A stretch of DNA of 64,000 nt from Neomegalonema perideroedes DSM 15528 (GCF_000374145.1 NZ_KB893654.1:1132866-1196865), one strand, 5' to 3'. Positions 1 through 8,278 are shown, numbered from the stretch's first letter. The notes: generated by a model from the sequence alone, not told the origin. Translations and numbers: made by a program.

Positions 1-822
1 CCGCCCTTCGTCGAAGCGCCGGTGGAGCGCCGCCTTCCGCTGTCTCAGCGGCTTTGGAGTCAAGGCTGGCTGCGCAAAGGGCTGATCCTCGCGGTTCTGG
101 CGCTGCTCTGGGAGCTCGCGGCGCGCTATCAAGACAACGACCTTCTGCTTCCGAGCTTCACCGCCACGGCGCGCGCCTTCTTCGCCGATATGGCCGGCGG
201 CGAATTGATCGCGCGCACGCGGATTTCTCTGATCGTCCTGCTGCAAGGCTATGCGGCGGGGGTGGCTCTGGCCTTTCTGCTGACGGTTCTGGCGGTTTCG
301 ACGCAGATCGGGCGGGATCTGCTCTCGACCTTGACGGCCATGTTCAATCCCTTGCCCGCCATCGCGCTTTTGCCTTTGGCTTTATTATGGTTCGGTTTGG
401 GGTCGGGCAGCCTGATCTTCGTGCTGATTCATTCGGTGCTTTGGCCTTTGGCGCTGAACATCTTCGCCGGATTTCAGGGCGTGCCCGAGACTCTGCGCAT
501 GGCGGGGCGCAATTACGGGCTGAGGGGCTGGCGCTATGTGGTTCAGATTCTCATTCCCTCGGCGCTGCCTTCGATTTTATCCGGATTGAAGATCGCTTGG
601 GCCTTCGCCTGGCGGACTTTGATCGCGGCGGAGTTGGTCTTCGGGGCCTCTTCGGGGCGCGGAGGCTTGGGCTGGTTCATCTTCCAGAACCGCAACGAGC
701 TTTATACGGATCGCGTCTTCGCGGGGCTGGCGCTGGTGATCCTGATCGGGCTGGCGATGGAGAATCTCGTCTTCGCCACGCTGGAGCGCTTCACCATCCG
801 CCGCTGGGGACAGGCGCGCTAG
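1..822 (+). CDS. ABC transporter permease, SsuC/TauC type (5' end outside window)
   Basis: Inner-membrane permease of the nitrate/sulfonate/taurine importer family. It would form the channel for a periplasmic binding protein and an ATPase that probably lie left of the window. The frame is open to the window edge. A GTG at 22 gives 266 residues, close to the family length, but no Shine-Dalgarno sequence precedes it, so the true start may be upstream. About six hydrophobic segments are visible, the first around residues 17-35. The cytoplasmic EAA loop that contacts the ATPase is clear (RNYGLRGWRYVVQILIPSA). The substrate cannot be told from this subunit. The next gene is on the opposite strand, 42 bp away. 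Confidence 0.85.
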   Translation, partial: PPFVEAPVERRLPLSQRLWSQGWLRKGLILAVLALLWELAARYQDNDLLLPSFTATARAFFADMAGGELIARTRISLIVLLQGYAAGVALAFLLTVLAVSTQIGRDLLSTLTAMFNPLPAIALLPLALLWFGLGSGSLIFVLIHSVLWPLALNIFAGFQGVPETLRMAGRNYGLRGWRYVVQILIPSALPSILSGLKIAWAFAWRTLIAAELVFGASSGRGGLGWFIFQNRNELYTDRVFAGLALVILIGLAMENLVFATLERFTIRRWGQAR

Positions 823-864
823 GGAGGATTATCGCGCGCCGTCGAGCAAGGCGGGGCGGGGGGC

Positions 865-2091
865 TCAGCCCGCGGCGAAGGCCAGCGGCAGCGCCACGAG
901 GAAGCGCGCGCCTCCTCCGGGCGGCGTCTCATGCCGGACCGAGCCCCCATGACGCTCCGCGATCTGCCGGACGAGCGCCAGCCCGAGGCCCCAGCCTCCG
1001 GCGGCCTCGCCATGGCCGCCGGGACGGTGGAAGGGGTCGAAGACCTTTTCGCCCTCTCCGGCCGGAACTCCGGCGCCGTGATCCCGCACCGCCAGCTCGG
1101 CGAAACTCCCGCGCCTCCTGACCGAGATTGCGACGGGCGGCGCTCCATGGCGTTCGGCGTTGAGGATCAGATTGCGCGTCAGACGGATCAAAAGCCGCGC
1201 GTCGCCCATGACCTCGACGGATTCCCCCTCCGCCTCCAGACCCTCGCGGGCGGCCTCCTCGGCGACCAGCGCCAGCAGATCCAGAGGCTGAAAGGGCTCC
1301 GACGCCCCATGCTCCAGACGGCTGGAGAGCAAAATCTCCTCCACGAGATCGTCCAGCTCCGCGAGATTGCGCAGGATCTCCGCGCGGCGGGCGGGGCTCG
1401 GATCGGCCTCGTAAAGATCCATCCCCATCCGCAGCCGCGCCAGAGGCGAGCGCAGTTCATGGCTGGCGTTGGCCAGAAGCGCGCGTCTGGAGGCCATGAG
1501 CGCCTCCACCTGAGCGGCGGCGCGGTTGAAGCTGGCGGCCACGGCGGCGATCTCGTCCTGACCCTCCGCCGGAACGCGCCGGGAGAGGTCGCCCGCGCCC
1601 CAGGCCTCCACGCCGGAGCGCAGCCGCTCCAGACGGCGCGTCAGGCGCCGCGCCAAAGGCCGGGCGATCAGCGCGATTCCTCCCGCCGCCAGCAGCAGCA
1701 CCGCCAGAGGCCCCCCCGGCGGAGCCCCTCCGCCGAAGACGCCCCCGTCGAGCCGCACGGCGAGGACGGAGCCGTCCGGCAGGGCGGTGAGGAAAGGCTT
1801 GCGCCGCCGGTCCTCCTGAGGCCCAGAGGCCGCGATCAGATCTCCCCGCGCGTCCGTCAGGCTCCATTCCGCGCCCGTCGCCGCGCCGAGCCGACGCAGA
1901 AGCGCCTGAATTTCGGCGGGATCTCCGGAGGGCGGCAAAATGGCCGCGGCGATCTCCTCGCGGCGGCTCAGAAGGCCGCGGTCGTCGTCGCGTCCGCCGT
2001 GGAAGGCCAGAACCGCCGCCGCCGCGCCCGCCAGAGCCAGCACCGCCACGCCGCCCAGAAAAGACAGATAAATCCGGAGGAAAAGACTCAT
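865..2091 (-). CDS. Sensor histidine kinase (EnvZ/CpxA type)
   Basis: Membrane-bound histidine kinase of 408 residues. It has an N-terminal transmembrane helix, a short periplasmic sensor, a second helix (VLLLAAGGIALIARP), a HAMP linker, and a HisKA domain with the phospho-acceptor His in NASHELRSPLARL. The HATPase domain shows the N box (NLILNAERHG) and G boxes (DHGAGVP, GWGLGLALV). The start at 2091 is preceded by AGGAGAG; an upstream in-frame ATG at 2109 would overlap the regulator. It lies 4 bp after the response regulator gene, so the two form an operon. The Spy-like gene just upstream suggests envelope or metal stress as the stimulus, by analogy with CpxAR. That is inference. Confidence 0.93.
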   Translation of the reverse strand: MSLFLRIYLSFLGGVAVLALAGAAAAVLAFHGGRDDDRGLLSRREEIAAAILPPSGDPAEIQALLRRLGAATGAEWSLTDARGDLIAASGPQEDRRRKPFLTALPDGSVLAVRLDGGVFGGGAPPGGPLAVLLLAAGGIALIARPLARRLTRRLERLRSGVEAWGAGDLSRRVPAEGQDEIAAVAASFNRAAAQVEALMASRRALLANASHELRSPLARLRMGMDLYEADPSPARRAEILRNLAELDDLVEEILLSSRLEHGASEPFQPLDLLALVAEEAAREGLEAEGESVEVMGDARLLIRLTRNLILNAERHGAPPVAISVRRRGSFAELAVRDHGAGVPAGEGEKVFDPFHRPGGHGEAAGGWGLGLALVRQIAERHGGSVRHETPPGGGARFLVALPLAFAAG

Positions 2092-2095
2092 GGCG

Positions 2096-2791
2096 TCAGC
2101 TCTCCTCATCCTGTCGGCGGGCGAAGAGATAGCCCGCGCCGCGCAAGGTGAGGATGCGCCGGGGATGTTTCGGGTCTTCCTCTATGGCGGCCCGGATGCG
2201 GGAGACATGGACGTCGATGGAGCGGTCGAAGACCTCGCCGCCGCCGCCCCGGACCAGATCCAGAATCCGCTCGCGCGAGAGGATGCGCCCCGCGTTCTCC
2301 GCGAGAACCGCGAGGATGTCGAACTGATGCCCCGTGAGGTCGCAGGAGGCGCCGTCCAGACGCGCCGCGCGGGATCCCTTGTCGATCTCCAGACGCCCGA
2401 AGCGCAGAATCTCAGGGCTGGCCGGGCCGGAGCGCCGCCGCAAAACCGCCCGCAGCCGCGCGAGAAGCTCGCGCGGGCTGAAGGGCTTGGGCAGGTAATC
2501 ATCCGCGCCGATCTCCAGCCCGACGATGCGGTCGGCTTCGTCGCCGCGCGCGGTGAGCATCAGCACCGGAACCCCGGAGCCCGCCCGGATGCGGCGCAAA
2601 GCCTCCAGCCCGTCGAGATCCGGCAGCATCACGTCGAGAATCACGGCCTCGGGCGGATGGCGGGCCAGATCCGTCAGACCCGCCCCGGCGGTCAGGGCCG
2701 TCCGGACTTCATAGCCCGCCGAAGAGAGATAATCCTTCAGCATGGCCGAGAGCCGCGCGTCGTCGTCGATGATCAGCAGCCGCTCCGCCAT
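2096..2791 (-). CDS. OmpR-family response regulator
   Basis: Two-domain response regulator of 231 residues. The receiver domain has the acidic pocket (LLIIDDDAR) and phospho-accepting Asp in VILDVMLPDLDG; the C-terminal winged helix carries the DNA-contact motif FDRSIDVHVSRIR. The start at 2791 has an ideal GGAGGAA site; the open frame extends upstream to 2833 without support. The cognate kinase follows 4 bp downstream. A 10-bp-spaced direct repeat at 3472-3488, upstream of the neighbouring periplasmic protein gene, is a plausible target. Confidence 0.94.
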   Translation of the reverse strand: MAERLLIIDDDARLSAMLKDYLSSAGYEVRTALTAGAGLTDLARHPPEAVILDVMLPDLDGLEALRRIRAGSGVPVLMLTARGDEADRIVGLEIGADDYLPKPFSPRELLARLRAVLRRRSGPASPEILRFGRLEIDKGSRAARLDGASCDLTGHQFDILAVLAENAGRILSRERILDLVRGGGGEVFDRSIDVHVSRIRAAIEEDPKHPRRILTLRGAGYLFARRQDEES

Positions 2792-2878
2792 GCGCGGATT
2801 CCTCCGTTCAGCCTCGTCGCGCGATCCTAACACATCGCAGAGCGCCGGAGACGGTCAGGGCTCCGGCGCCTTCGGACG

Positions 2879-3388
2879 TCACCTCCAGCCCGGTCCCGGG
2901 CCGTGGCGGAAGCCCGCGCGCCGCTCCAGAAGTTCGGCGCGCTGTTCGGGAGTCAGCTTCTCCGCCGCGTCGAGGAAGCCGGTCAGGGCGCGGGCGGAGG
3001 CGGCGTCGGCCTTGGCCAGAGCCTCCTGACGGAGCGTTTCGAAGGCGGCGCGGTCGAGCGTCTGGGCTTTGAGCAGGGCGTCGACCTGTTCGCGGCGGGC
3101 GCCCATCTCTGCGCGCAGCGGCAGAAGATCGCCGCGCGTCGCCTCATAGATCGCCCGGATCTCCGAGCGCTGAGTCTCGGAGGCGTCGACGGAGCGCAGA
3201 ACCCGCTCGATTCCGCGGCCTGCGAAGTCGCGCCCATGGCCTCCGCCCGCGAGGGCGCCCGCCGCCGCGCCGAGGCCCAGAAGGGCGAAGCCGCCGGCCA
3301 GCCAGAATCGGCGCGCGCGGCGCTTCGGGGCCGGAGCTTCGGAGGCCGGAGCTTCGGGGCTCCGGGCGGAGGCGTTTTCCTGCGTCAT
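2879..3388 (-). CDS. Spy/CpxP-like periplasmic protein (heavy-metal-resistance family)
   Basis: Protein of 169 residues with a proline/alanine-rich cytoplasmic N-terminus, one membrane-spanning segment (about residues 28-47, FWLAGGFALLGLG) and an all-helical periplasmic part. That part ends in LTPEQRAELLERR, the LTxxQ-type motif of Spy/CpxP/ZraP proteins. These proteins act as periplasmic chaperones or dampen a sensor kinase. The start at 3388 has CAGGAGA 7 bp upstream. It lies 87 bp before the response regulator on the same strand, so it is probably both a target and a feedback partner of that system. An uncleaved N-terminal anchor rather than a cleaved signal peptide is likely. Confidence 0.8.
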   Translation of the reverse strand: MTQENASARSPEAPASEAPAPKRRARRFWLAGGFALLGLGAAAGALAGGGHGRDFAGRGIERVLRSVDASETQRSEIRAIYEATRGDLLPLRAEMGARREQVDALLKAQTLDRAAFETLRQEALAKADAASARALTGFLDAAEKLTPEQRAELLERRAGFRHGPGPGWR

Positions 3389-3471
3389 CTTGCTGTCTCC
3401 TGATGAGGGGCGGCTTGTCCGCCGCGATGAGGAGAAGATGACGCCGCCGCTTTTCGCCTGTTCCTGCGCTC

Positions 3472-3488
3472 TGTGAAGATTTGTGAAG
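3472..3488. promoter_or_regulatory. Tandem repeat, candidate OmpR-type operator
   Basis: TGTGAAG occurs at 3472-3478 and again at 3482-3488, exactly one helical turn apart. It lies about 90 bp upstream of the Spy/CpxP-like start. This spacing is what tandem OmpR-family dimers bind. Assignment to the adjacent regulator is inferred from position only. Confidence 0.45.
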
Positions 3489-3526
3489 CCGCATGCCGGG
3501 GTCTGCGGCTGAGGCTCGGCCCGTCT

Positions 3527-3988
3527 TCAGCTCCGCTTTTTAAAGACCACCAGCCGGGCGGTGAAATCCTGCAAGACCTCGTCGGCTTGATTGAGCGTCA
3601 AGCTGCGGGTCTCCACGGAGGCCCGTTCCGGGCGGGAGCGCGAGGGAGTTATGCCGAGAATCGTGCTTTTGACGCGCAGGACGTCGCCCGGTCGGGTCGG
3701 GCGGGGCCATGAAACCGAGCCCCCGGCCCCGATGACGCCCTGAGCCAGCGGAATGCTGGCCACCAGCAGCTTCATCGTGATCGCCATCGTATGCCATCCG
3801 CTGGCCGCCAGCCCTTGGAAGAACGTCTCCTTGGCCGCTTCGGGGTCGGTGTGGAAAGGCTGGGGATCGAACTCCCGCGCGAAGGCGATGATCTGCCCGG
3901 CGTCGAGCGGGTGCTCGCCGCTGAGATATTCCTGACCGACCGCAAGATCGTCCAGATAGAGCTGAGCCTTGTTTCCTTCCAAGGGCAT
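3527..3988 (-). CDS. MaoC-like (R)-hydratase / dehydratase
   Basis: Single hot-dog-fold protein of 153 residues, similar to MaoC/PhaJ hydratases that add water to trans-2-enoyl-CoA. The hydratase motif with catalytic Asp and His is visible as FAREFDPQPFHTD, followed by FFQGLAASGWHT. The start at 3988 has GGGGAG 6 bp upstream; another ATG at 4003 has a poorer site. A perfect inverted repeat sits at 4034-4059, immediately upstream, and the TetR gene lies beyond it on the same strand, so control by that regulator is plausible. The acyl-CoA substrate is unknown. Confidence 0.85.
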   Translation of the reverse strand: MPLEGNKAQLYLDDLAVGQEYLSGEHPLDAGQIIAFAREFDPQPFHTDPEAAKETFFQGLAASGWHTMAITMKLLVASIPLAQGVIGAGGSVSWPRPTRPGDVLRVKSTILGITPSRSRPERASVETRSLTLNQADEVLQDFTARLVVFKKRS

Positions 3989-4033
3989 GAAAGATCTCCC
4001 CATGATGTTTCGGCCCCGTCGCGGGCGGCGTCA

Positions 4034-4059
4034 GAATAGATTATGATGAACATCTATTC
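4034..4059. promoter_or_regulatory. Inverted repeat upstream of the MaoC-like gene, candidate operator
   Basis: GAATAGAT (4034-4041) and ATCTATTC (4052-4059) form a perfect 8-bp inverted repeat with a 10-bp spacer. The AT-rich block stands out against GC-rich surroundings and looks like a promoter/operator for the leftward MaoC-like gene. The neighbouring TetR protein is the first candidate to bind it. Confidence 0.45.
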
Positions 4060-4091
4060 AAGCGGGGCCGCCGGTCGGCGAGACCGAGGGC

Positions 4092-4727
4092 TCATTCCTC
4101 ATGGCGGAATCCCGGCTTCACAGGATCGCAGAAGGGCAGGACGCTGGCGGCGCGGATCGCGCGGGCCATCTGCGCGGCGACCTCGCCGGAGCCGTAGGAC
4201 CGGCCATGACGGATGGCCGCCCGACAAAGGGCCTCGTCCACGACGCGCGTCGCCGCCATCACGGAGGCCGCGCAGAGCCGCACGTCGAAATCCTGAGCCG
4301 AGCGCCCCAGCCGGTCGCCGATGATCGCGGCGAGATCCGCCTCGCCGTCGAAATAGGACGTCAGCCAGACCGCCTTTAAATCCGGCTCTTCGGAGATTCG
4401 GGCCACGATCTGCGCGATCAGCAGGCCGTCCCGGACGAAGTCCGGCGTCTGATTTTCAAGAGCGAAGCAGTCGGCCAGATGATCCTCAAGCGAGGTCTGC
4501 GCAGGCCAGGCGCGCAATTCCTCGGAGAAGCGCTTCCAGGACAAGGCGAGCAAAGGCGCCAGACAGCTTTCCTTATTCCGGAAATACCGCCAGAGCGTGC
4601 GTTTCGAGATTCCGGCGGCTTCGGCGATGTCCTCTCCGCTGGTCCCGGAGACTCCGCGCTCGACGAACAGGCGCGCCGCGCATCGCGACGCCTCTAAAAG
4701 CGCATCCGGACGGATTGATCTGCTCAT
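4092..4727 (-). CDS. TetR/AcrR-family transcriptional regulator
   Basis: Repressor of 211 residues. The N-terminal helix-turn-helix is clear (EDIAEAAGISKRTLWRYFRNKE, residues about 31-52) and is followed by a helical ligand-binding domain. The start at 4727 (MSRSIRPD) is chosen because CGGAGCGCG precedes it; the open frame reaches 4805 without a ribosome site. It lies upstream of the MaoC-like gene and diverges from the CPBP protease gene. Palindromes at 4034-4059 and 4801-4813 are candidate binding sites. The ligand is unknown; an acyl-CoA is possible given the hydratase neighbour. Confidence 0.9.
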   Translation of the reverse strand: MSRSIRPDALLEASRCAARLFVERGVSGTSGEDIAEAAGISKRTLWRYFRNKESCLAPLLALSWKRFSEELRAWPAQTSLEDHLADCFALENQTPDFVRDGLLIAQIVARISEEPDLKAVWLTSYFDGEADLAAIIGDRLGRSAQDFDVRLCAASVMAATRVVDEALCRAAIRHGRSYGSGEVAAQMARAIRAASVLPFCDPVKPGFRHEE

Positions 4728-4800
4728 CGCGCTCCGTGTTCCGGCGACTTGGCGGACATGGACGGATCTCCTCGCCCTCGACGTCATGGCTCTTGTAAAA

Positions 4801-4813
4801 GGCACAAAGTGCC
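4801..4813. promoter_or_regulatory. Palindrome GGCAC-AAA-GTGCC, candidate autoregulatory TetR operator
   Basis: A perfect 5-bp inverted repeat with a 3-bp centre, flanked by A/T tracts, lies 74 bp upstream of the TetR start and 106 bp upstream of the CPBP protease start. Position between divergent genes suggests it controls the regulator, its neighbour, or both. Confidence 0.4.
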
Positions 4814-4918
4814 ATTTAGATGCTATATGAAGATAAGTCAGGAGGCCAGAATTCTTCAGCGCCCTGCGGCCCGCCGAGGGATCCGCAAGAGCCGAAGAGC
4901 GGCGTCGAGGAGGGAGCG

Positions 4919-5602
4919 ATGGAGGCTCGAATGCCTGAAAAACGTCTGACGGCGCCCGGATGGCCTGAATTCGCCGTCGCGCTGATCGTCTATATGGCGC
5001 TGATTTTGGGCCTCAGCGTCTTGTGGCTGCTGCGCATTCCAGACGAGCAAGCCGCCTGGCGCGGAATCCTCGGGATGGGGTTGAACGGAGCCGTCGGCGT
5101 CGTCGCCCTGCTTGCGGCCTTTTCTCTGCGCATCCGCGATCTCCGGGCCTTCGGATTCCGCGCCGTCGACGGGCGATGGCTGGCCATAGGCGCGGGTTTG
5201 GGCGTCGTCGCGTTCGGCCTGAGCCTCATCATTGAACATGTCTATTTTTCGTTCATCACGGAGATCAACAACCAAGCCGATTTTCAGGCGGCGGCGCAGG
5301 CGGGCGCCTTCTCCCTGCTCGCGCTGATCTTCGCGGGCGCGCTCCTGACTCCGCTGGGCGAGGAGTTGGCGTTTCGGGGCGTGATCGCGAATTCGCTGAA
5401 CCGCTATGGCCCTTGGGCCGGAATCTTGGGAAGCGCGACGGTCTTCGCCGCCGCTCACGGACCCAGCGTGATTTTCTTCAACGCCCTGATGGCGGGGATT
5501 CTGACGGGCTGGCTCTTCCGCAAGACGGGCTCCCTCTGGCCCGGCCTGCTGACGCATGTCGTCTATAACGCGATCTGGCTTGTCGTCTACAGCCTCCAAT
5601 GA
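4919..5602 (+). CDS. CPBP-family intramembrane metalloprotease (Abi/CAAX type)
   Basis: Polytopic membrane protein of 227 residues with about six to seven hydrophobic segments. The three glutamate/histidine motifs of the CPBP (type II CAAX protease) family are present: EELAFRG (EExxxR), FAAAHG (FxxxH) and HVVYN (HxxxN). The start at 4919 has AGGGAG just upstream; in-frame codons back to 4820 lack a site. Family members process prenylated or other membrane substrates, and in some bacteria handle bacteriocin immunity. No peptide substrate gene is visible nearby. Confidence 0.9.
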   Translation: MEARMPEKRLTAPGWPEFAVALIVYMALILGLSVLWLLRIPDEQAAWRGILGMGLNGAVGVVALLAAFSLRIRDLRAFGFRAVDGRWLAIGAGLGVVAFGLSLIIEHVYFSFITEINNQADFQAAAQAGAFSLLALIFAGALLTPLGEELAFRGVIANSLNRYGPWAGILGSATVFAAAHGPSVIFFNALMAGILTGWLFRKTGSLWPGLLTHVVYNAIWLVVYSLQ

Positions 5603-5680
5603 AGGCGCATGCGGCCGGTCAAGGATGAGAAGATCGTCCGCGACAGCCCGAATTCGCCTTGGGCGGATCGCCGCGCCGCC

Positions 5681-6292
5681 TCATCTCTGGGCGAGGGCCA
5701 ATTGCGCGGCGAGTCCGGCGAAAGCGGCGGCGAAGCCTCGCCGCATCCAGCTCTGGGCCGATGGGTTGGAGACGACATGCCGTCGGACGGCGGCGGCGAA
5801 GGCTCCATAAGCGGCGAAGACCACGAAGGTCAGCGCCATGAACGCGAGGCTCAGCTCCAGCATGCGCCGCACGGGCGCCGGATCCTCCGGCCGCACGAAT
5901 TGCGGCAGGAAGGCGAAGAAGAAGATCGAGAGCTTGGGATTCAGCAAATTGACGAGGATCGCCGACAGGATCGTCTCTCGGGCGTTTCTGGCCGTCGGCT
6001 CGCCGTTCAGCCTGAGCGTTCCGCGCGCGTGGAACATCCCCCAGGCCATGTAGAGCAGATAGGCGACTCCCAGATATTTGAGCGTCTGAAAAGCCAGCGC
6101 GCTCGTATGCAGCAGCGCCGCGAGCCCGCTGATCGCCGCCAGCATATGCGGGACCACGCCGAGCGCGCAGCCTAGGGCCGCGACGAGGCTTGCGCGCGCG
6201 CCGCCTGAAAGCCCGGCCGCCACGGCGTAGAGCGCGCCGGTTCCGGGCGAGGCGACGATGACCAGCGACGTCAGAAAAAACTCCAGAGTCAT
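5681..6292 (-). CDS. LysE-family amino-acid exporter
   Basis: Inner-membrane exporter of 203 residues from the LysE/RhtB family, which extrudes amino acids or homoserine lactones. The family N-terminus is plain: MTLEFFLTSLVIVASPGTG with the conserved SPGxG, and NLLNPKLSIFFFAFLPQF in the middle. Five to six membrane segments are predictable. The start at 6292 is preceded by GAGGAG; the frame back to 6325 is unsupported. It follows the AraC regulator on the same strand at 75 bp, and AraC-LysE pairs of this kind usually mean that the regulator controls the exporter. Confidence 0.9.
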   Translation of the reverse strand: MTLEFFLTSLVIVASPGTGALYAVAAGLSGGARASLVAALGCALGVVPHMLAAISGLAALLHTSALAFQTLKYLGVAYLLYMAWGMFHARGTLRLNGEPTARNARETILSAILVNLLNPKLSIFFFAFLPQFVRPEDPAPVRRMLELSLAFMALTFVVFAAYGAFAAAVRRHVVSNPSAQSWMRRGFAAAFAGLAAQLALAQR

Positions 6293-6367
6293 GACGGATG
6301 CGCTCCTCTCGCCTTTTCGGGACATATGCCGGGCGGCGGAGCGCCGCGTCTTGAAGGAAATTGCGGA

Positions 6368-7174
6368 TCAGCTCATCCCGGCGGCGTAGACCCCGGGCGA
6401 CATGCCGTAGGCGCGGACGAACAGCCGGGTCATATGGCTTTGATCCGCGAATCCCGAGGCCTGCGCCGCATCGGCGAGGCCCTCGCCTCCGGCGATCATT
6501 CTCCGCGCCCTCTGGAGCCTGCGTTGCACGAGATAGGCGTGCGGCGTGAGGCCGGTCAGCTTCGAGAAGCCCCGCAGAAGCTGGAATTGGCTGACGCCGC
6601 CGATCTCGGCCAATTCGCCAAGCGAGAGCGGCGCGGCGGGATCGTCGTCGATGCGTTCGCGCGCCCGCCGGATCGCCCGAGGCGCTCCGGCGCGCTCCTG
6701 ATGACGGCGTTCGACGAGCCGCGCGAGCAGCAGAAGCAGGTTCTCCCGGCTCTCGATCTCGCTCCGGCCGCCATGCGGATCGATCATCGCGCGAAAGAGC
6801 GACAGAAAACGCGTCGCCGCGGCCGCGTCGCGCAGCGCAGGATGCGCGAGTTCGGCGTTGCGGGCGCCGCCCTCCGTCAGGGCGCAGATCGGATCGGCCA
6901 AGGCGGCCGGGTCGAAATAGAGCATCCGCCAGATTCTGCCCCTTGCGTCGAGCGGCGCGCCGTCATGGACCTCTCCGGGGTTGACCGTGATCACGTCGCC
7001 GGCCTCCGCCTCCACGACGCCGCGCCCGCTCAAGGATCTTTGCGCGCCGCGCAGGATGACGCCGATCCCGAATTGATCATGGGTGTGGCGGCCGAAGGCG
7101 TGCGGGCTGTCCGCGAAGACGGCCTCCACGCCGTTCATGCCGCATCGGGTGGTTTTGAATCGTCCTCTGGCCAT
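6368..7174 (-). CDS. AraC-family transcriptional regulator
   Basis: Regulator of 268 residues with an N-terminal cupin-like sensor domain (HTHDQFGIGVILRG, VNPGEVHDG) and two C-terminal helix-turn-helix motifs (SLGELAEIGGVSQFQLLRGF and DAAQASGFADQSHMTRLFVR). The start at 7174 has AAGGAG at a good distance; the frame to 7219 is unsupported. It probably activates or represses the LysE exporter 75 bp downstream. It also faces the fimbrial operon across 317 bp, so a role there cannot be excluded. Confidence 0.92.
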   Translation of the reverse strand: MARGRFKTTRCGMNGVEAVFADSPHAFGRHTHDQFGIGVILRGAQRSLSGRGVVEAEAGDVITVNPGEVHDGAPLDARGRIWRMLYFDPAALADPICALTEGGARNAELAHPALRDAAAATRFLSLFRAMIDPHGGRSEIESRENLLLLLARLVERRHQERAGAPRAIRRARERIDDDPAAPLSLGELAEIGGVSQFQLLRGFSKLTGLTPHAYLVQRRLQRARRMIAGGEGLADAAQASGFADQSHMTRLFVRAYGMSPGVYAAGMS

Positions 7175-7491
7175 CGCGCGGCTCCTTCGCGAGGCGAAAT
7201 CTCGCTGAACGGGCCGCAAACCTCAAGGACGGGATTGGGACGCGATCGCGCTCGTCAAGAAAAATTCCCGGAACGATCAACTTTTGGGATTTGTTCGAGG
7301 GAAAATCTCCCTATGGTTTCGCAATGAAAGGGAGAGTGTCGAGATTTAATAACGTTAAATATATGCATTAAGAGTTCATATAAATTAAAGGTTGCAAAAA
7401 TCTTAACGATTATTCAAGGTGAGCCTGCGCGGCCGGATGGGAGCGCATTCGCAAATGTTCGAACCCTTGTGAATTCTGTAAGGAACATAAG
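7175..7491. promoter_or_regulatory. AT-rich intergenic promoter region between AraC gene and fimbrial operon
   Basis: The segment from about 7320 to 7420 is strikingly AT-rich for this window and leads into the pilin gene. It holds an inverted repeat ATTTAA-N5-TTAAAT at 7344-7360 and ATATG/CATAT arms at 7361-7381. No clean -35/-10 pair can be chosen with confidence among the many A/T hexamers. Such AT-rich promoters are typical of silenced or phase-regulated surface-structure operons. Confidence 0.4.
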
Positions 7492-8103
7492 ATGAAAAAG
7501 CTGTTGATCGCCGCTTCTCTGGCGGCTCTCTCGACCTCGGCCTTCGCCGCCGAAGATAAGAACGGCTCTCTGAACGTCGAGCTGGAGGCCTATGTCGAAT
7601 ATAGCTGCGGTTTCGGCGACGTCGGGGCCGCTGCGGCCTACGACATCGAGCGCGCCGCCAAATTCGACCTCACTCAGGCGACCTCCGGCGAGATTCAGGC
7701 CACGCCGACCGTGGGCCCCACTCATTGGTCCAACGGCGCGCAGGCGCCCAGCGCCTCTTTCCGCGCCTTCTGCAACTCCGTCAAAGGCGCCGAGCTCAAA
7801 TATGAAGGCGCGCCTCTGGCCCGCAGGGGCGTCGCCGCCGCCGATCTGACGCCGCAGGATCTCATCCCGGTGCGGGGCGCTTTCTACTACCGCGCGCAGA
7901 CGGCGCCTTTCGCGCATGGCTACGCCCATCACACGATCGGCTATAATCAGGCCGAGGCCACCCATAACATCAATCAGGCCTTCGACACCTCGGTCGCGGG
8001 CAGCTTCCATGTGGAGGCCGTCAAGACCTCCAGCGGCGCCTACACCAAGCACGCCGGCTTCTATGACTCCGTCTACAAAGCCACCCTCACCGCCCTTGAG
8101 TGA
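7492..8103 (+). CDS. Secreted major fimbrial subunit (putative pilin)
   Basis: Protein of 203 residues with a textbook signal peptide (KKLLIAASLAALSTSAFA, cleavage before AEDKNG). The mature part is beta-rich with two Cys (Ser-Cys-Gly near residue 40 and Phe-Cys-Asn near residue 91) that could form the pilin disulfide. The C-terminus alternates hydrophobics (FYDSVYKATLTALE) as expected for the last strand of a donor-strand pilin domain. It is first in an operon with chaperone, usher and a second pilin-like protein, and a stable hairpin follows it, which fits the major subunit. I do not recognise a specific pilin family, so the role rests on context. Confidence 0.7.
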   Translation: MKKLLIAASLAALSTSAFAAEDKNGSLNVELEAYVEYSCGFGDVGAAAAYDIERAAKFDLTQATSGEIQATPTVGPTHWSNGAQAPSASFRAFCNSVKGAELKYEGAPLARRGVAAADLTPQDLIPVRGAFYYRAQTAPFAHGYAHHTIGYNQAEATHNINQAFDTSVAGSFHVEAVKTSSGAYTKHAGFYDSVYKATLTALE

Positions 8104-8128
8104 GAGCGGTTCGGGGAGATGGAGAAGC

Positions 8129-8150
8129 GTCAGCCCGTCGCCGGGCTGAC
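8129..8150 (+). terminator. Intercistronic hairpin after the pilin gene
   Basis: GTCAGCCC (8129-8136), loop GTCGCC, GGGCTGAC (8143-8150): a perfect 8-bp GC-rich stem 25 bp after the pilin stop. There is no T-run, so it is more likely a partial terminator or a 3' stabiliser that makes pilin mRNA more abundant than the downstream chaperone/usher mRNA. Confidence 0.55.
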
Positions 8151-8278
8151 GTCGCGGTTGAGGCGCGGCTCTTTGAGAGGCTGATGCGCCTCCGAACTGA
8201 ATATTCGCCAAATCAAAGAGATTGATCTGTGAAGATATTCGGCGCTTTGGATTTCAATCACTGAGGGCTTACAAGAAT

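Noticed and set aside
54..1121. A 355-codon frame overlapping the permease and the kinase
   Set aside because: Arg/Ala-rich low-complexity translation out of frame with the permease; no ribosome site.
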